Origin: Epiperipatus broadwayi
Taxonomy: Eukaryota; Onychophora; Udeonychophora; Euonychophora; Peripatidae
Assembly: GCA_028023455.1 (NCBI GenBank)
Contig: JAQFVV010000018.1
Location: 4,241,800 to 4,305,799 of the forward strand
Direction of reading: 5' to 3'
DNA length: 64,000 nucleotides
The position numbers and the translations under genes are program-made. Shown piece by piece: positions 10,181 through 22,344 of this stretch. The notes under the pieces were generated by a model that was given only the letters and a program-made list of their open reading frames with translations, did not search any database and was not told where the DNA came from. Position 1 is the first letter of the stretch. Each line of letters starts with the position of its first letter.

Positions 10181-10189
10181 ATTACTTTT

Positions 10190-10560
10190 TTGTTGTTGTT
10201 GTTAATTTGTAAAGTTCATAGCTCATGGTAGGGGAGTCCAGGTTTCTGCTTTTAATTCCCGTGACACCTCCATTGGAAGATAATGTTCTGGAGATGGCAA
10301 TAGCTGGTTCAAGGTATCACAGTCTTTTCATTTTTTTATAGAGAGTGTGGTATGTGCGTCCTACCACATCTCTCAAACACAAAATGCTGGAACTGTCAGA
10401 AAAAACTGTATTTCCCTTTTTATATTATCCACACAGATTCAATCAACAAAACGTCACTAATCCATCACTTTCGTTAGGGTCTGAGCCAAGGCTTAGTGCT
10501 TCCATTGGTCAAGCTAATTTCTCTTTATTTTCTTATCTATCTTTCATCAGATCATTTTAA
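10190..10560 (-). mobile_element. GC-richer retroelement-like block with (AAC)n tail
   Basis: On the minus strand the block contains a TATAAAAAGGG box (near 10,415), a hairpin TGTGGTA..TACCACA (10,343-10,373), and ends in a short (AAC)n run at 10,190-10,205, the kind of simple tail left by LINE or SINE copies. Base composition is clearly above background. I cannot assign a family; an LTR promoter fragment is an alternative. Confidence 0.3.
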
Positions 10561-10867
10561 TTATACAAGAGCCCAAGGCTAGCTTGCTTTTCAAACAATT
10601 TATAAACAATCATTTCCATTTACAGATTACAAGAATTAGTTAATACCTGTTTTTATTTTTAAATCTTGTACTTTTTTTTATAAAAAAGTACGTTCAAATA
10701 CTTATTTGTTTTTTAAAAAAAAATGTTTTTAAAGTTTGGCATCTGTGTGAATGTATATACATTTAACAAACATTTTAATTTTAGCGTTTAGTTTTTTACT
10801 TTTATTTGCGAACTTTTAAGTTTTTATTTTAAATTAATGTAACGACATATTTATATATCGTTACACA

Positions 10868-11168
10868 GTTTCTTCTTCAAAAAACTTATGGCCATTTATC
10901 ATTTCAATTAAGCTTCTTTTCTTTGCATGAATTTTACTAATAAGCACCTATATCAATTTATTTTGACAAATCCTTAGGTGTTATAACTATCCAATAGCAA
11001 TTTCAAGAATATAAGATTTTTAGATCTGAAGATCTTACAGTTTCTTCTTCAAAAAACTTATAGCCATTTATCATTTCAATTAAGCTTCTTTTCTTTGCAT
11101 GAATTTTACTAATAAGCACCTATATCAATTTATTTTGACAAATCCTTAGGTGTTATAACTATCCAATA
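10868..11168. repeat. tandem duplication, unit about 172 bp
   Basis: A 128-bp segment beginning GTTTCTTCTTCAAAAAACTT and ending CTATCCAATA appears at 10,869-10,996 and again at 11,041-11,168, almost identical. Between them lies the 46-bp sequence shared with 8,768-8,813. The near identity implies recent duplication. Confidence 0.9.
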
Positions 11169-11224
11169 TTAAGATTCCAAAAAATCCACATTAGTTAAAT
11201 TTTTGTATATGTCTATATCTAAAA

Positions 11225-11500
11225 CAAAAATATTTATCTTTATTGACCATTAAAATGAATATTGTTTCTGGCTTGATGATCTAGATAATCTAAAAATATA
11301 CCATCTTATAAAATGAATTTTTTTAATATTTTCACCTATTTCATGGGATGAAAACTTCTACATGAATTCTTGCTATGCACATAATAATTATCAAATAAAA
11401 TATTTTTTATCTTAAATTTATTATTGATTTTTATTACCTCATGCAAAATCACAATGAAAAAAATTGGGGATGATATATCACCATTATTGCTTTGTAAAAC
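11225..11500 (-). pseudogene. possible decayed RTE-type reverse transcriptase
   Basis: On the minus strand a short broken frame reads ...IIPNFFIVILHEVIK, which resembles the RTE reverse transcriptase block QGDxISPxLFxxxLExVF. Stops interrupt it and no catalytic YADD or FADD motif could be placed, so this is a weak call. Confidence 0.3.
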
Positions 11501-11509
11501 TAGGGGCTT

Positions 11510-12730
11510 TAAATACTTTCCTTACATAGTTGCATTTTAAAAAAATGAAAGTGTGGTATAGGTAAGTATATATGTTTTTGAGACAGATGATTGTTAGCAT
11601 GAAAATGTATAACAGTCAGACATTTCTCAATTTATGTAAGTTAAAATAATATAATAAAAGAAAAGAAAATAAATTTAAGAAAATAAAAAAGAAAATAAAA
11701 ATAGAGAGAAAATGAATAAGAATGCTTATATCTACATATTATCCAGTTTTTGATAAATTAACAAAGAAGGTAGGAGACATTTCTTTTGCATTGGAAATAT
11801 TAGTTCTAGATTTTTATAAGCCAGTATCATATCCCATAAGGCAGCAGTAAATATTTTTTGTCAGTCACCATTTAGTGATTATTTAAATTTAAGTTATATG
11901 TTTATCATCTGATCATTCCCACTATCCAGCAATGTTGGCCCTATAAGTAGCTCAAACTCACTGTCTAACATATTACACATAGCCATAAATAAATTAATAT
12001 ACATGCATTCAAAAAATATCTTGATACATGCCTAAATACTTAGAATTGTTTAATTTTTATTCAAAAAAATAAAAACTATTATTTTATTGTCTAATAAAAT
12101 AAAAGAATAATAAAATATTTACTGATATTTATGGAAGCAAAAGTTCTCAGAAAATGAAATTGCAAAGACTCAATTTATTTAATTGAACTTATAAATAGTA
12201 TTAACATTTAACAGTTACTATCTATTTTTTTATATTAAGACTGCAACTAGTATGTGATATTGCTAAAAAGAAAAGTACATTTTATGGTATAATTAAATGT
12301 TTAAATGGACATTTAAAATAAGTAAATAAAGTGAAAATAATTTCAAATGATTTTGATTTAAGATAAATCACCACATCTTTTGTTGCCAAGTAAAACATCA
12401 ATAGTTTTCTTCAGATATTTTAGCAACAGTATTTTTTTCACTTTCCATGTTCACATTAATATTATGTTCCATGACCTGAAATTTATTGCCATCATTTTCT
12501 TCCATTATCTATCAAAAACAAGATCAGGATAGATACACTTATAAACGTAGTAAAGGTGAAGTTTTACAATAATATTGTATGAAATCAATAACACACAAAA
12601 TTTTTAAATGCCTTGTAATTTAATTCAATTTAATGCATTCTGTAAACAGTTATTATAATAAAACAAATTTAATTTTTATTATTTCAATAAATATAACTGT
12701 TACATTTTTTTCTATATTATTGCATTTTTT
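11510..12730. other. AT-rich stretch, nothing recognised
   Basis: No supported feature; several A-rich and T-rich runs only. Confidence 0.5.
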
Positions 12731-13503
12731 AAAACAAATGTTAAAACATTTAAACCAGAAAAAACCTACATTAGTTTAAAACATCTTTATTCAAGCTAAG
12801 CACTTTTGATACTTCAGGTATCATAATCATAACTTCATGAATTAATTTTTTATTCTTATATGTACTTGCTTGTTGTTTGTAAAATTTACATAAAGTTAAA
12901 TTTCTTATTTTTATTCAAATTTATGTAAATGTGGTTAGAGAGACCATTTTTTAAATAAAGAGATGCTGGTTTCTTTCTTATTTATAATGCATTTGTTGTT
13001 GGCTATAGACCATGTCTCTTTAATCTTTCACTTTCTATCATCTAGTCCAATACAAATACTTATTATATAATAGAGAAAAAAGAATCAATGAGTACTCTTC
13101 GATATTTTTAGAACATGAGCAGCAGTCATGACAGGAATATGATAGCTCCAAAATGGATATTATATGCACTGAAGTAGATGTTAGAAAGATAAAAATTAAG
13201 CAGGTATGTACTATAGCCAAAGACAAATGTGCTATAAATAAAAAAGAAGTCAGCATTCCTTTATCTAAAAAATGGCCTTTCTAACAACAATTTCATAAAT
13301 TTGGATAAAAATAACAAATTTAACTTTATTTAAATTTTACAAACAACAAAGAAATATATATAATTTTCAATGAAATTAGCAAGATTAATTCATAAAGCTA
13401 TGATTATGATACTTGAAGTATCAAAAGCATTTAACTTGAATAAAGATATTTTAAACTAATGTAGGCCTTTCTGGTTTAAAAGTTTTAACATTTATTTAAA
13501 AAA
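12731..13503. repeat. fold-back element (long inverted repeat)
   Basis: Arms of roughly 315-330 bp (about 12,731-13,048 and 13,170-13,503) are reverse complements with moderate divergence. Matching landmarks are CCTACATTAGTTTAAAA with TTTTAAACTAATGTAGG, and TTGGCTATAGACCATG with its partner near 13,210. The loop is about 120 bp. No transposase frame is present; likely a non-autonomous fold-back transposon or inverted duplication. Confidence 0.8.
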
Positions 13504-13509
13504 TTAAAA

Positions 13510-14853
13510 TTGTTATTATTATAACTATTATTTATAAAAAATAGTATAATAATTATATAAAAACATAAAAATAAAAAAAATAAAAAACAAATAACCAGAA
13601 GTCGGAAAAAAATGAAGAAAAAAAATTTTTACACTTAATATTTTGTCTACAACTAGGTTACCCCTAAACTCCAGAAAAGTGCATAAAAATTACATTATTA
13701 AAAATAAGTTCAAACTAATTTGCCTTTTTTGGAAAATAGAAGCATAATTAGGAAAGTACTCTGAAGAACAGCTGTTCACTTTAAAAAATAATATGAAATT
13801 AGATATATGAAAATGCATAGCAGTTTCACAAACTGATTATATTCATTAAAGGTTAAATAAAGTAATCTTATGATCAAATTACTATTTAAAACATCAAAAT
13901 TGCATTAATCAAAAATATGTTTTAAAAAACCTAAAGAGGTTATTCTAGAAAATTTGTGATTAATTTTTTATTGCTACCACATCAAGACACCAGAGGGGCC
14001 GATGAATAAAGCAACCTTTAAATAGCCCATTATAGAGTGAAAGTCTTATATAGAGGAGGAGAAACTAAAATCAATTCTCATTAAGCTTATCAAGTGCTAA
14101 GTGAGAAGAATTAGATTTTTGTTTTATCTTTTATCTAATAATATCTTAATATTAAAATGAATTAATCATATTAATAATGTAACTATAACTGAATAATATA
14201 AATGCTTATTAAAATTCTCAATGCAGCTTTACAATTAAGGATATTAGAAAACAATGGTAATAATTTGCACATCGCCATGAAATGAATCAAACTTTATTAC
14301 TTGGTTTAAGTACTTTATAATCTAGTAACTCAGCCTGCTACAGATTTCAAAAAAATTAACATAATTACACAAAAGTATAATAATATGGAAAAAAACTTTT
14401 ATATGAGAAAGTTAAATTAATTAATAGATATATTTTATTATTAAAAATAGAAATGGTAAGCAAAAGTATCTATTTTAATTCTTGGCTCTTGTAAAAGAGT
14501 ATGTTAATTTGAAATATACATACTATACTAAAATAATTGTAAAATTTTGCCATTAAAAACAGGTATTAATTAGTTTAATAAATGTCTTGAGAATAAAAAC
14601 ATTAAAATTTTACTCCACCAAAGTATTTTTAGTCATATCTTTCAAATTATATGACTATTCAAAAATGAAAGACCATAGTTAGGTTTGAACAATAAATATG
14701 ATCACAAGCTCTACTATTATAGTTAAGTTCTTCAAATCTTAGTGCAATAAACGAATAGTCATTATATGGCAGCATGGGAAGATATTGGATAATATATAGT
14801 CAGAATTATTAGAAGTAAACAAGTTTAATTTTATAAACATGATAAACTACTAA

Positions 14854-14856
<3 letters not shown>
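13510..14856. other. AT-rich stretch, nothing recognised
   Basis: Only short frames and homopolymer runs; no supported feature. Confidence 0.5.

Positions 14857-14909
<53 letters not shown>
14857..14909. repeat. (TA)n microsatellite, 5' flank of the long-LTR element
   Basis: Pure TA array that ends exactly where the LTR begins. The matching array continues at 27,441, so the element inserted inside a TA tract. Confidence 0.97.
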
Positions 14910-14912
<3 letters not shown>

Positions 14913-15840
14913 GCCCTTTTGTATGGGTCACCATCTAATTTTGTGCTAATCTATTAAAAATTTTAAATTTAAGATATATTTGAATATGTGATGTTAATTT
15001 TGCTTATGGTAATATTTCAAAAGGTTTAATTAAAGCAATCTATGAGTATTTGATATGTGAAATTGTGCTGATATTGAGAGAGACATTTTAAATGATGATG
15101 ATTATAATATATGGTTGGGAAAAAATGGCCATAATCAATACTGCATTAATATATTTAATAAATAGGTATTTAAAGCTAAAAGTGTTTAAAAGACAAGTAA
15201 AATTAAATGCATATATTTATTGTTGATAAAATAATATTATAAAAGAATATAAATATTTTAATTATTGTAAGTACTTAAATAAAAGACTAATATTTGATTT
15301 TAATAATATTGGATAATTATTTTAAAATCTATTATAATATCTTATTTATTTAAAAAATATTTATTTTAAAAAATGCAATTGTTAGTTTATTTTTAGACGA
15401 TGATAAGCGTTTCTTGTGTTATAAAAAAAAACAGATGTTAAGTAAATATACACAAGCATGCTTGGAAGTTATTTAGTAAAGTTGCAAAACTATTTTAAAA
15501 ATCATGTTGTAAAATTTATAAATAATACGTGAGTTATCACGAGATAAAAAATAAAGATATTCAATGTGAAATATTAAATCTGATTTTAAAATATTGCTTT
15601 AAAAATATAACGTATAAAAATACTTAGTTTATTTTAAATAATCTTATAAAAGTTAAAATTAAAATCAAGTAAGTAAGAATATTTTAAAAAATGTTTAATA
15701 GATTTAAATAAACGATAAAGATTATTTTAGAAATTTAATAATGTAATAAATATTAAATATTAAATAAGTCATTATTTATTTTTAATTTTGTGTTGTTGGT
15801 AAATATGTAAATAAGCCAGCAAAGTTGATTGTTTAATCTA

Positions 15841-15900
15841 CCAATCAAATGGGAAGTTTCTTCCGGTATAAAAGCTCAGTTCAATTGTTAGGAGAGGACT
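15841..15900 (+). promoter_or_regulatory. LTR core promoter (CCAAT and TATA boxes), 5' LTR
   Basis: CCAATCA at 15,841-15,847 and TATAAAAG at 15,867-15,874, followed about 25-30 bases later by GGAGAGGACTTTG, where transcription would start. The block is conserved in the other two LTR copies (24,115-24,175 and 29,058-29,115) although the solo LTR is widely diverged elsewhere, which supports function. Confidence 0.65.
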
Positions 15901-18839
15901 TTGTGATTGAATTTTCAAGTTAATTGTGTTATTAAAAAATAGCTAAGTAAATTTATAGACGCTCTTAAAATCAATTTTAAAATTACAAGAGTGTCATTAT
16001 AAATAATTTATAAAAGTTTTAAATGATAGACATGCAGTATTAACTTAATTTTTTCCCTATCGATCGTCTCTATATTAAGCTCAATTTACAAGCAAATAGT
16101 CATGGGAACATCATATATAGTGAAAATATATCGGAAACTTTATACTAGAAGTATGACAAACGCTGGATTAGTTCGGAAAATTACGAGATGGAGAAAAGTA
16201 GTATTTTGGACAGTATATAATTTTAAAAGCTAATTACTATTGACTATTAGAAAATAGATATTTTAAAGAATAAAATACTTCTTTATGAAGAAAGTATTTT
16301 GCAAGCTATAAATTTAAATATATATATCTTAAGTAAAGATATTAGAAATAAAAGTAGTTTTATAAATACTTGCCTTGTTAAGTCTTTATGTTTAAAAGAC
16401 TGAATGTTGACAATTTTGAAAGGCAAATAAATTGAAAATATAATTAGCTAAAAGTCTTAATATAATAAAAATTATTATATTGAAATAATCTAAACGCTGG
16501 TTGTTTAGATGAAGAAGCTTATTCTTACCTGGATATTTTGTTAAGAAATGCGCAAGTAATACGTGGACGTCCAAGTTAATTTAAAAATAATTAAATATAA
16601 ATTTTTATAAACTATAGACTAAATTAAAATAATAACTTTTGAATAATATTTTTAAAAGAACTAAACCAGGATCCTATAAACTATTTTAATTTTATTTTAT
16701 TTTCTTGTGGGAACTTATTTTTAAAAAAAGAACATTTTCGTTTTTCATAAACTTTTAAAAAAACACGTGATGGACCGGAAACAGGAAATGGTGTGCTAGT
16801 GAATATGTGCCTAGGATTAAAAAAACTTTATGGTGGAAAAGAAAACATCGCTGGAGTCACGTAATATGAACTCTGTTTTATTTATCTAATATAAAAATTA
16901 AATATTATTAATTTATTAAAATAAGATAGGTACATATCTTTAAATAATAACTAAAAAATAATATAATGATTAATTGCATGAGTTTATTTTATAATTAATA
17001 TAACACGGAATATTTTAAAGTATGATCGTGAGTATAAATGTGAATTATTTTATGAAGCTGTAATTCCGAAGAATATTGGAAGATGGACTGGACATTAAAT
17101 CATTATCTATGGTAAAAATTGTATAATAATAATAATTTTGATGTATTTAATATGTTTTATTTAGATCAACCAAATATTATGTTATTTTGAATGAATGTAT
17201 GATTATTTTAAAAATACACACATTATATTGGCAGTGACAGTTTTATTTAAATATGCATAATTTGAATTTATGAAATAAATACGATGCAACATTACATAAG
17301 AAGCTGAGAAATAATTATATGATTCTTTCGTTAATAAATTTTGATATTGTTTTTATGTTATAGTATTAGAATTATATTTATTATTCATGGGTAATTATTT
17401 TTATTGCAAGTTAGGAATAGATTTAAAAGTCTATATTTTACTGTTGTTTTATTGGATAAATTACGTTAAGTTTTATGGAGAAGTTTATATTTAGGTTGAA
17501 GGTTTACCAAGTATAGATAATGAAGCATAAATAGTTTGGAATTAGTATTTTATTTAGAGTTGAAAGTTGTTTTCCGGAAATTTTAAATAAGTTTAGAGGA
17601 TGTTTTTGTAGATAGAAATTTATTAAGAAGGAGTAGTATAACACATAAAATGAAGTAATAATTTTACATAGAAAAGAATCATAAAATTTATCTAATATAA
17701 TACTTTATTAATTTGAAATTAATGAATGATTTAATAATATTATTATTTCAACAGTACATATATGTAATGCATATTTGATAAAACATGTAGCATGAATTGC
17801 ATTAAGTGAAATATAAAGTTATAATCAATTATTTGTTATTACATTACACAGGATACATTAATTTCTATATTATAATATTAAAGTAGTACTAATAGTAAAG
17901 TGAACACATACTAGTACATCCGATATGAAATGAATAACAGTAATACTTAAGTGATGTAGCAATTTAATTAATAAAGTTTAATTGTTTACATATGCTACAT
18001 AAATATTATTTACATAAATTTTTCTGTGTAATAATTGAAGTTCACTGATATTTATTTAAAGTCTAAGTTTTGAAAACATACTTCAATGTTATTAGTACAG
18101 CATTTTAAAAGAATGTATAATTACTTATTAGGAGTATGAGTTAATAACAGTGTAAACATATTGTATTATTATTTTCTTATTTTTATTTTCTTTGTTTTTC
18201 ATAATTTTGAACTGTAAATATTGTAAATAAATTCTTAGTTGAAGTTAATGTAAATAAATTTGTTTAATTTGTTTTAAAAGTGTGTCGAGTTCATTATTTT
18301 ACACCACAGCATTTGACAACAGATAATTTGAAGAAACATAATATTTGCACAATGTGAATTTATTAATATTATTTTAGAAATAAATACAATATTTTCCTGA
18401 TTATCATTTATGAGAATTGATTGACATTATTACATCATATTACAATGGTCATAGAGTAATTATAATGCATAATATAAGAGTACAATATTATTTATTGCCA
18501 CAGATTATTGAATTATAAGATTTTGATCTATTCCAAAATTAAGATACTATATGAAAATAAAAGATATACATATGATTTTTATTTATTTAATGATTAATGA
18601 TATAACAGAAATAGATAAGATTAAGTTATACTCTAAGATTAGTATTATATTATTATTATTAAAATAAGTTAGGTGTATTTAGGTTTGATGTAAAATCCCA
18701 TATCATACTTATTTACATGAGTTATCATTACTTTAAGATAATTAGAAGAACCTGAGATTATTTAATTATATTTTAAAAATTAAAAGTTAAGATTTATTTA
18801 TTTATTTATTATTAAAGATAGTTTATTTTATTTAAAAGC

Positions 18840-18896
18840 CATAAGAATGCTATAGAGGTAGTAGTAAGTTAATAAGGAGGTAATAGTATTCTTATG
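18840..18896 (+). other. conserved stem-loop in the LTR
   Basis: CATAAGAATGCTAT (18,840-18,853) pairs with ATAGTATTCTTATG (18,883-18,896), 14 bp with one G-U. The same hairpin with the same 57-nt span is in the 3' LTR (27,110-27,166) and the solo LTR (32,130-32,186), where an A to G change still leaves a G-U pair. Probably an RNA element of the transcript or a polyadenylation-region structure. Confidence 0.55.
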
Positions 18897-19187
18897 CCAT
18901 TGAGACAATGTCTTGGGAGATATTGACTCAATGTAAATCTACTTATTGCTTTGTAACTTTACTTCACAGTCTCATGATTTTAATAAATACTTATTTAATT
19001 AGTACATACTATAGAAATATATTGATTTTGATAATTAATAATAAATTTAATTAGAATATGATAATATAAAAGTATATTAAAGATAGATATGCAAATTTTA
19101 ATTAAGCATTATAATTTAATTGAGCTAGTCGTATTTCAAACTATATTATACATCGAGAAGTAAGGGTACAAAGGGTAAGAAGGATTT

Positions 19188-19334
19188 TGGCGCGCAACGT
19201 GGTCGGCTATTGGTTATCAACCCGATGGTTGGAAAAGAAGGATTTTGGCGCCGGCAACGTGAAGGGCCTGATATGTTGGGATTATAATTTTATCAACCCG
19301 ATGGTTGGAAAAGATGGATTTTGGCGCTCAACGT
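19188..19334 (+). promoter_or_regulatory. three tandem primer-binding-site-like modules
   Basis: TGGCGCGCAACGTGG (19,188-19,202), TGGCGCCGGCAACGTG (19,246-19,261) and TGGCGCTCAACGT (19,322-19,334) each resemble the site complementary to the 3' end of tRNA-Lys(CUU), TGGCGCCCAACGTGG. The second and third are preceded by a repeated ATCAACCCGATGGTTGG. The first lies 17 bases after the 5' LTR, the normal place for minus-strand priming. Confidence 0.75.
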
Positions 19335-19986
19335 TTTAGGCCTAGATATTTAATTAAGAATTAGGATACATAATTTTAGGGATAGTATATGTTAGGAGAA
19401 TAAAATGATAGGTATAATTATTTAATAAAAATAGTGTATGTATTAAAATGTATACTTTAGGAGTTAGTGATTAGTATGTTTATTAAACATAAATAATTAG
19501 TATTTTATAACAATATTTATAATTGATTAGATGTTGATTATAAAAATAGAATAAAGATCTTATTAGTAAAGTTATTATATTTTCATGTGGTATCTATAAT
19601 ATAATTATTTAAAAATTAAATACTATGTTGATTTTAAGTTAATAAGTAAATAAATAGGTAAATTATGGAAGTGTGGCAAACAACTATTTTGTGATATGAC
19701 CATATCAATTCTTAAAATATTTAAAATGTATATCTCATATAATATATTATGTGCAAATTGTCTGTGGATCATAGGTGTAAAAATAAATGACATGACACAA
19801 TTTTGTTATTTGAAGTTATACAATTATTTAATAATAAATAGTGTAGAGTTTTAAAAGATACTATTTTATGATTAATTGTAGAAGTGAATTGAGTGGAGAT
19901 GGGAAGGTTGATAGGGAATTATTTTGAAAATTATTGATAATAAATACTGCATAATAATAATAGAATTGAATTTTAAAAAAATAAAA

Positions 19987-22074
19987 ATGAGTAATTGGGA
20001 TAAAGATCTCGAAGTTGAAATGTCCAATTTTGTTGTTGAAGATAATAGTTGTGTGGAGAGTAAAGAAATAGAGAAATTAGCAAATTCAGAAATAATATTA
20101 GAAAATACTCAAAGTATGGATAATGAAATAGAGGAGGAAGAAGAGATAATTTTTAAAACAGCAGACAAAGAATTAGTGAAAACTAAGAAAGGAGTAGAGA
20201 ATTTTTCAATAGTCTGATGTTATGAAACATTTAGAATTAATGAGTCAAAGTCTTATGAATTTAAAGCAGAAATAAAAGAAATGAAAGAGGAGAATAAGTT
20301 TCTTAGAGAGGATATTAATTCTTTAAAAGAAAAAATGAAAGAGGAGAATAATTCTTTAAGAGAAGAAATGAAAGATATGAATATAAATATGAAAGAAATG
20401 AAAGAGGAGAGTAATTCTATTAAAGCAGAAATAAAGGATAATTTTGCAGTTGTAATGAATTTTAATAAAAAAATGGAAGATAGAATGGATAATATAGATA
20501 TAAGATTTGATAAAAATGAAGAGGTAGTTGAGTCTTTAAAATTAGAAATACTAAAAATTGATGATAGAAATCAAGAATTTCTAGAAAGAAAACTTCATGA
20601 ATTTTCAGAAAGCACAATTAAAAGTCTAAAAGATCAAATAGCAGAATCTATTGATCAATGTAGAATTAATAATAATAATTTAACTTTAAAAATTGATGAC
20701 TATAAATTAAAAGTGGATAGTGAGATTGGTGAAGTTAAGAACCAAGTTAGTAATATTAATGAAGATATTAAAGATGTTAGGAGTGCCATAGTTCAGACCA
20801 AAGGGAACATAAAAGAGGAAATAGAGAAGGAGTTAGTAGAAAAATTTAAGGGTTTAGATGTCAAAAGAGTCGATGAAAATAAATATAGATCGAAAGTAGG
20901 AGAGAATATAAAGCGTATTCAAAAGGATATAAAGGATCACGTAGGTATGATAGAACAGAATAAGGACAAGTATAAAGAAATTTTAGACAAGAGTTTAGAT
21001 GAGTTTAGAAAAGAACAAAAAGGATATGTAAAGCAAGTGCTTGAGCAAATGGACTTAGAAGGGAAATTTCAGCAAGTATATGATCAGATAGAAATGAAAA
21101 GTATAAGTAATGCAAAAGCAGAGGTATTTAAAGGGAAAATAAGTAGTAAGGCATATATGGATTATATTGATTCTTCACAAATAAATAATGTAGAATTAGT
21201 TAAGCAAGGTAGTGATAATAATAATCAGTTAGGAAATACTATTGTAAAGGAAATTGACAATAGACCGACTAGAGAAGTGATTAGTCATGAGGGAAGTGCG
21301 AATAATTCAATGGCCCTAAGGTTTATGAAAGTGAAACCATTTAAAGGGGAATACATGGAAAATCCCTCTGAGTTTTTAAACAATTTGGATGAATTGTTTT
21401 CAATATGTTCTTTATCTGAAAAAGAAAAAGTGGCCGTGTGTAGCAATCATTTATATGGAGTTGCTAAAGATTGGTGGCAATCCCTGTTTGTGAAGCCAAT
21501 GACATATGGTGATTTCAAATGTTTTATTATTGGGAGCTTTTGGAACTCCGACAAACAGGATTGCATTCGGTATCAAATTACCCAAGAGAAGTACCATGTT
21601 AGCAAAGGCAGCTACACCAGCTTTTTCAGGAATCAAGCTGTGCGTCTGAAGACGTTGACTGCTTGTCCATTATCGGAAGGACAGATTGTCCGGATAGTTA
21701 GGCACAACCTACCTAAAAATGTGGAACAATTGTTAATCGTTGCTGACCGTGGGACAATTGAGGAAGTCTCTGAAATCCTGGATGCTCTGGAAGTAGCAGA
21801 GTTATCTATGGATAATAGGTTTAGGGTAAATAAGGATCGGAATAGTTACCCATTGGCAAGTCTTAGTGTTAGTACTGGGGTGAGATCTTCTGGAGGTTTT
21901 AAGAGAAGATTGGAGTATAAAAATAGAGATAGGATGTCTCCATATTTTAAAGAAACTGTAAAATATGATACAAATAGGGATAGAAGCGATGATTTGCATA
22001 ATCAGCCTTCTACTAGTGGTGTGACCACAATTCTTAAGAGACCAGCTAATAAAACTAGTAAAAAATTAAATTAG
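19987..22074 (+). CDS. gag: Gag-like protein of the long-LTR element, interrupted once near its N-terminus
   Basis: Structural protein of an LTR retrotransposon. I take the ATG at 19,987 (MSNWDKDLEVEM); the frame is interrupted by TGA at 20,215-20,217 and resumes in the same frame, open to 22,074. Between about 20,213 and 20,255 the next frame reads more protein-like, so two compensating one-base indels are likelier than a simple nonsense change. From the ATG at 20,281 the remaining 597 residues are a long Lys/Glu-rich coiled coil (about 1-290), a linker, then a retrotransposon Gag core (about 345-515: FKGEYMENPSEFL, AKDWWQSL and the following helices, as in Ty3/gypsy capsids), and a basic Ser/Arg-rich tail. 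No CCHC zinc knuckle is visible. Base composition of the Gag core is richer in GC than its neighbours. Confidence 0.8.
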
Positions 22075-22231
22075 AAAGGAGAGAGAGAATTAAAATTTAA
22101 ATTCAGAGAAGAAGATATTTAATAATTAAGACAAATAATTCTTAAAGAAGATGTGTATTTGATAATGTATTATGGCATTATATTATATTAGTATTTTTTT
22201 TTTGTTTGTAAAACAAACATAAGATATTTCT

Positions 22232-22342
22232 ATGTTAGCAACCTTCAAAGTAAGGGAGAATGCATTTATGTTAACCACACCAGATGGGGAAAAAGGAACT
22301 TATAATGCAAGGAGTTTAATTCCCTTTCCATCTGAAGTGTGA
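22232..22342 (+). pseudogene. possible residual C-terminal end of pol/integrase
   Basis: A 36-codon frame starts at ATG 22,232 and ends TGA 22,340-22,342. It reads FKVRENAFMLTTPDG, then TYNARSLIPFPSEV, resembling the integrase C-terminal tail of Ty3/gypsy elements (VGDxVLVxTPDGR..YNVRxLIPY). It lies 158 bases after gag with no RT, RNase H or integrase core, so most of pol would have been deleted. The match is short and needs a database search. Confidence 0.4.
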
Positions 22343-22344
22343 GT

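Larger units (their letters stand above)
14910..19170 (+). repeat. 5' LTR of the long-LTR element
   Basis: 4,261 bp, TG...CA ends. It contains a CCAAT box and TATA box about 0.95 kb in, so U3 is short and R plus U5 would span about 3.3 kb, much longer than in ordinary LTRs. An ETS-like GGACCGGAAACAGGAAAT cluster lies near 16,775-16,795. No convincing coding frame is seen inside. Confidence 0.93.

Noticed and set aside
21451-21999. Minus-strand frames within gag
   Set aside because: Shadows of the Gag frame.
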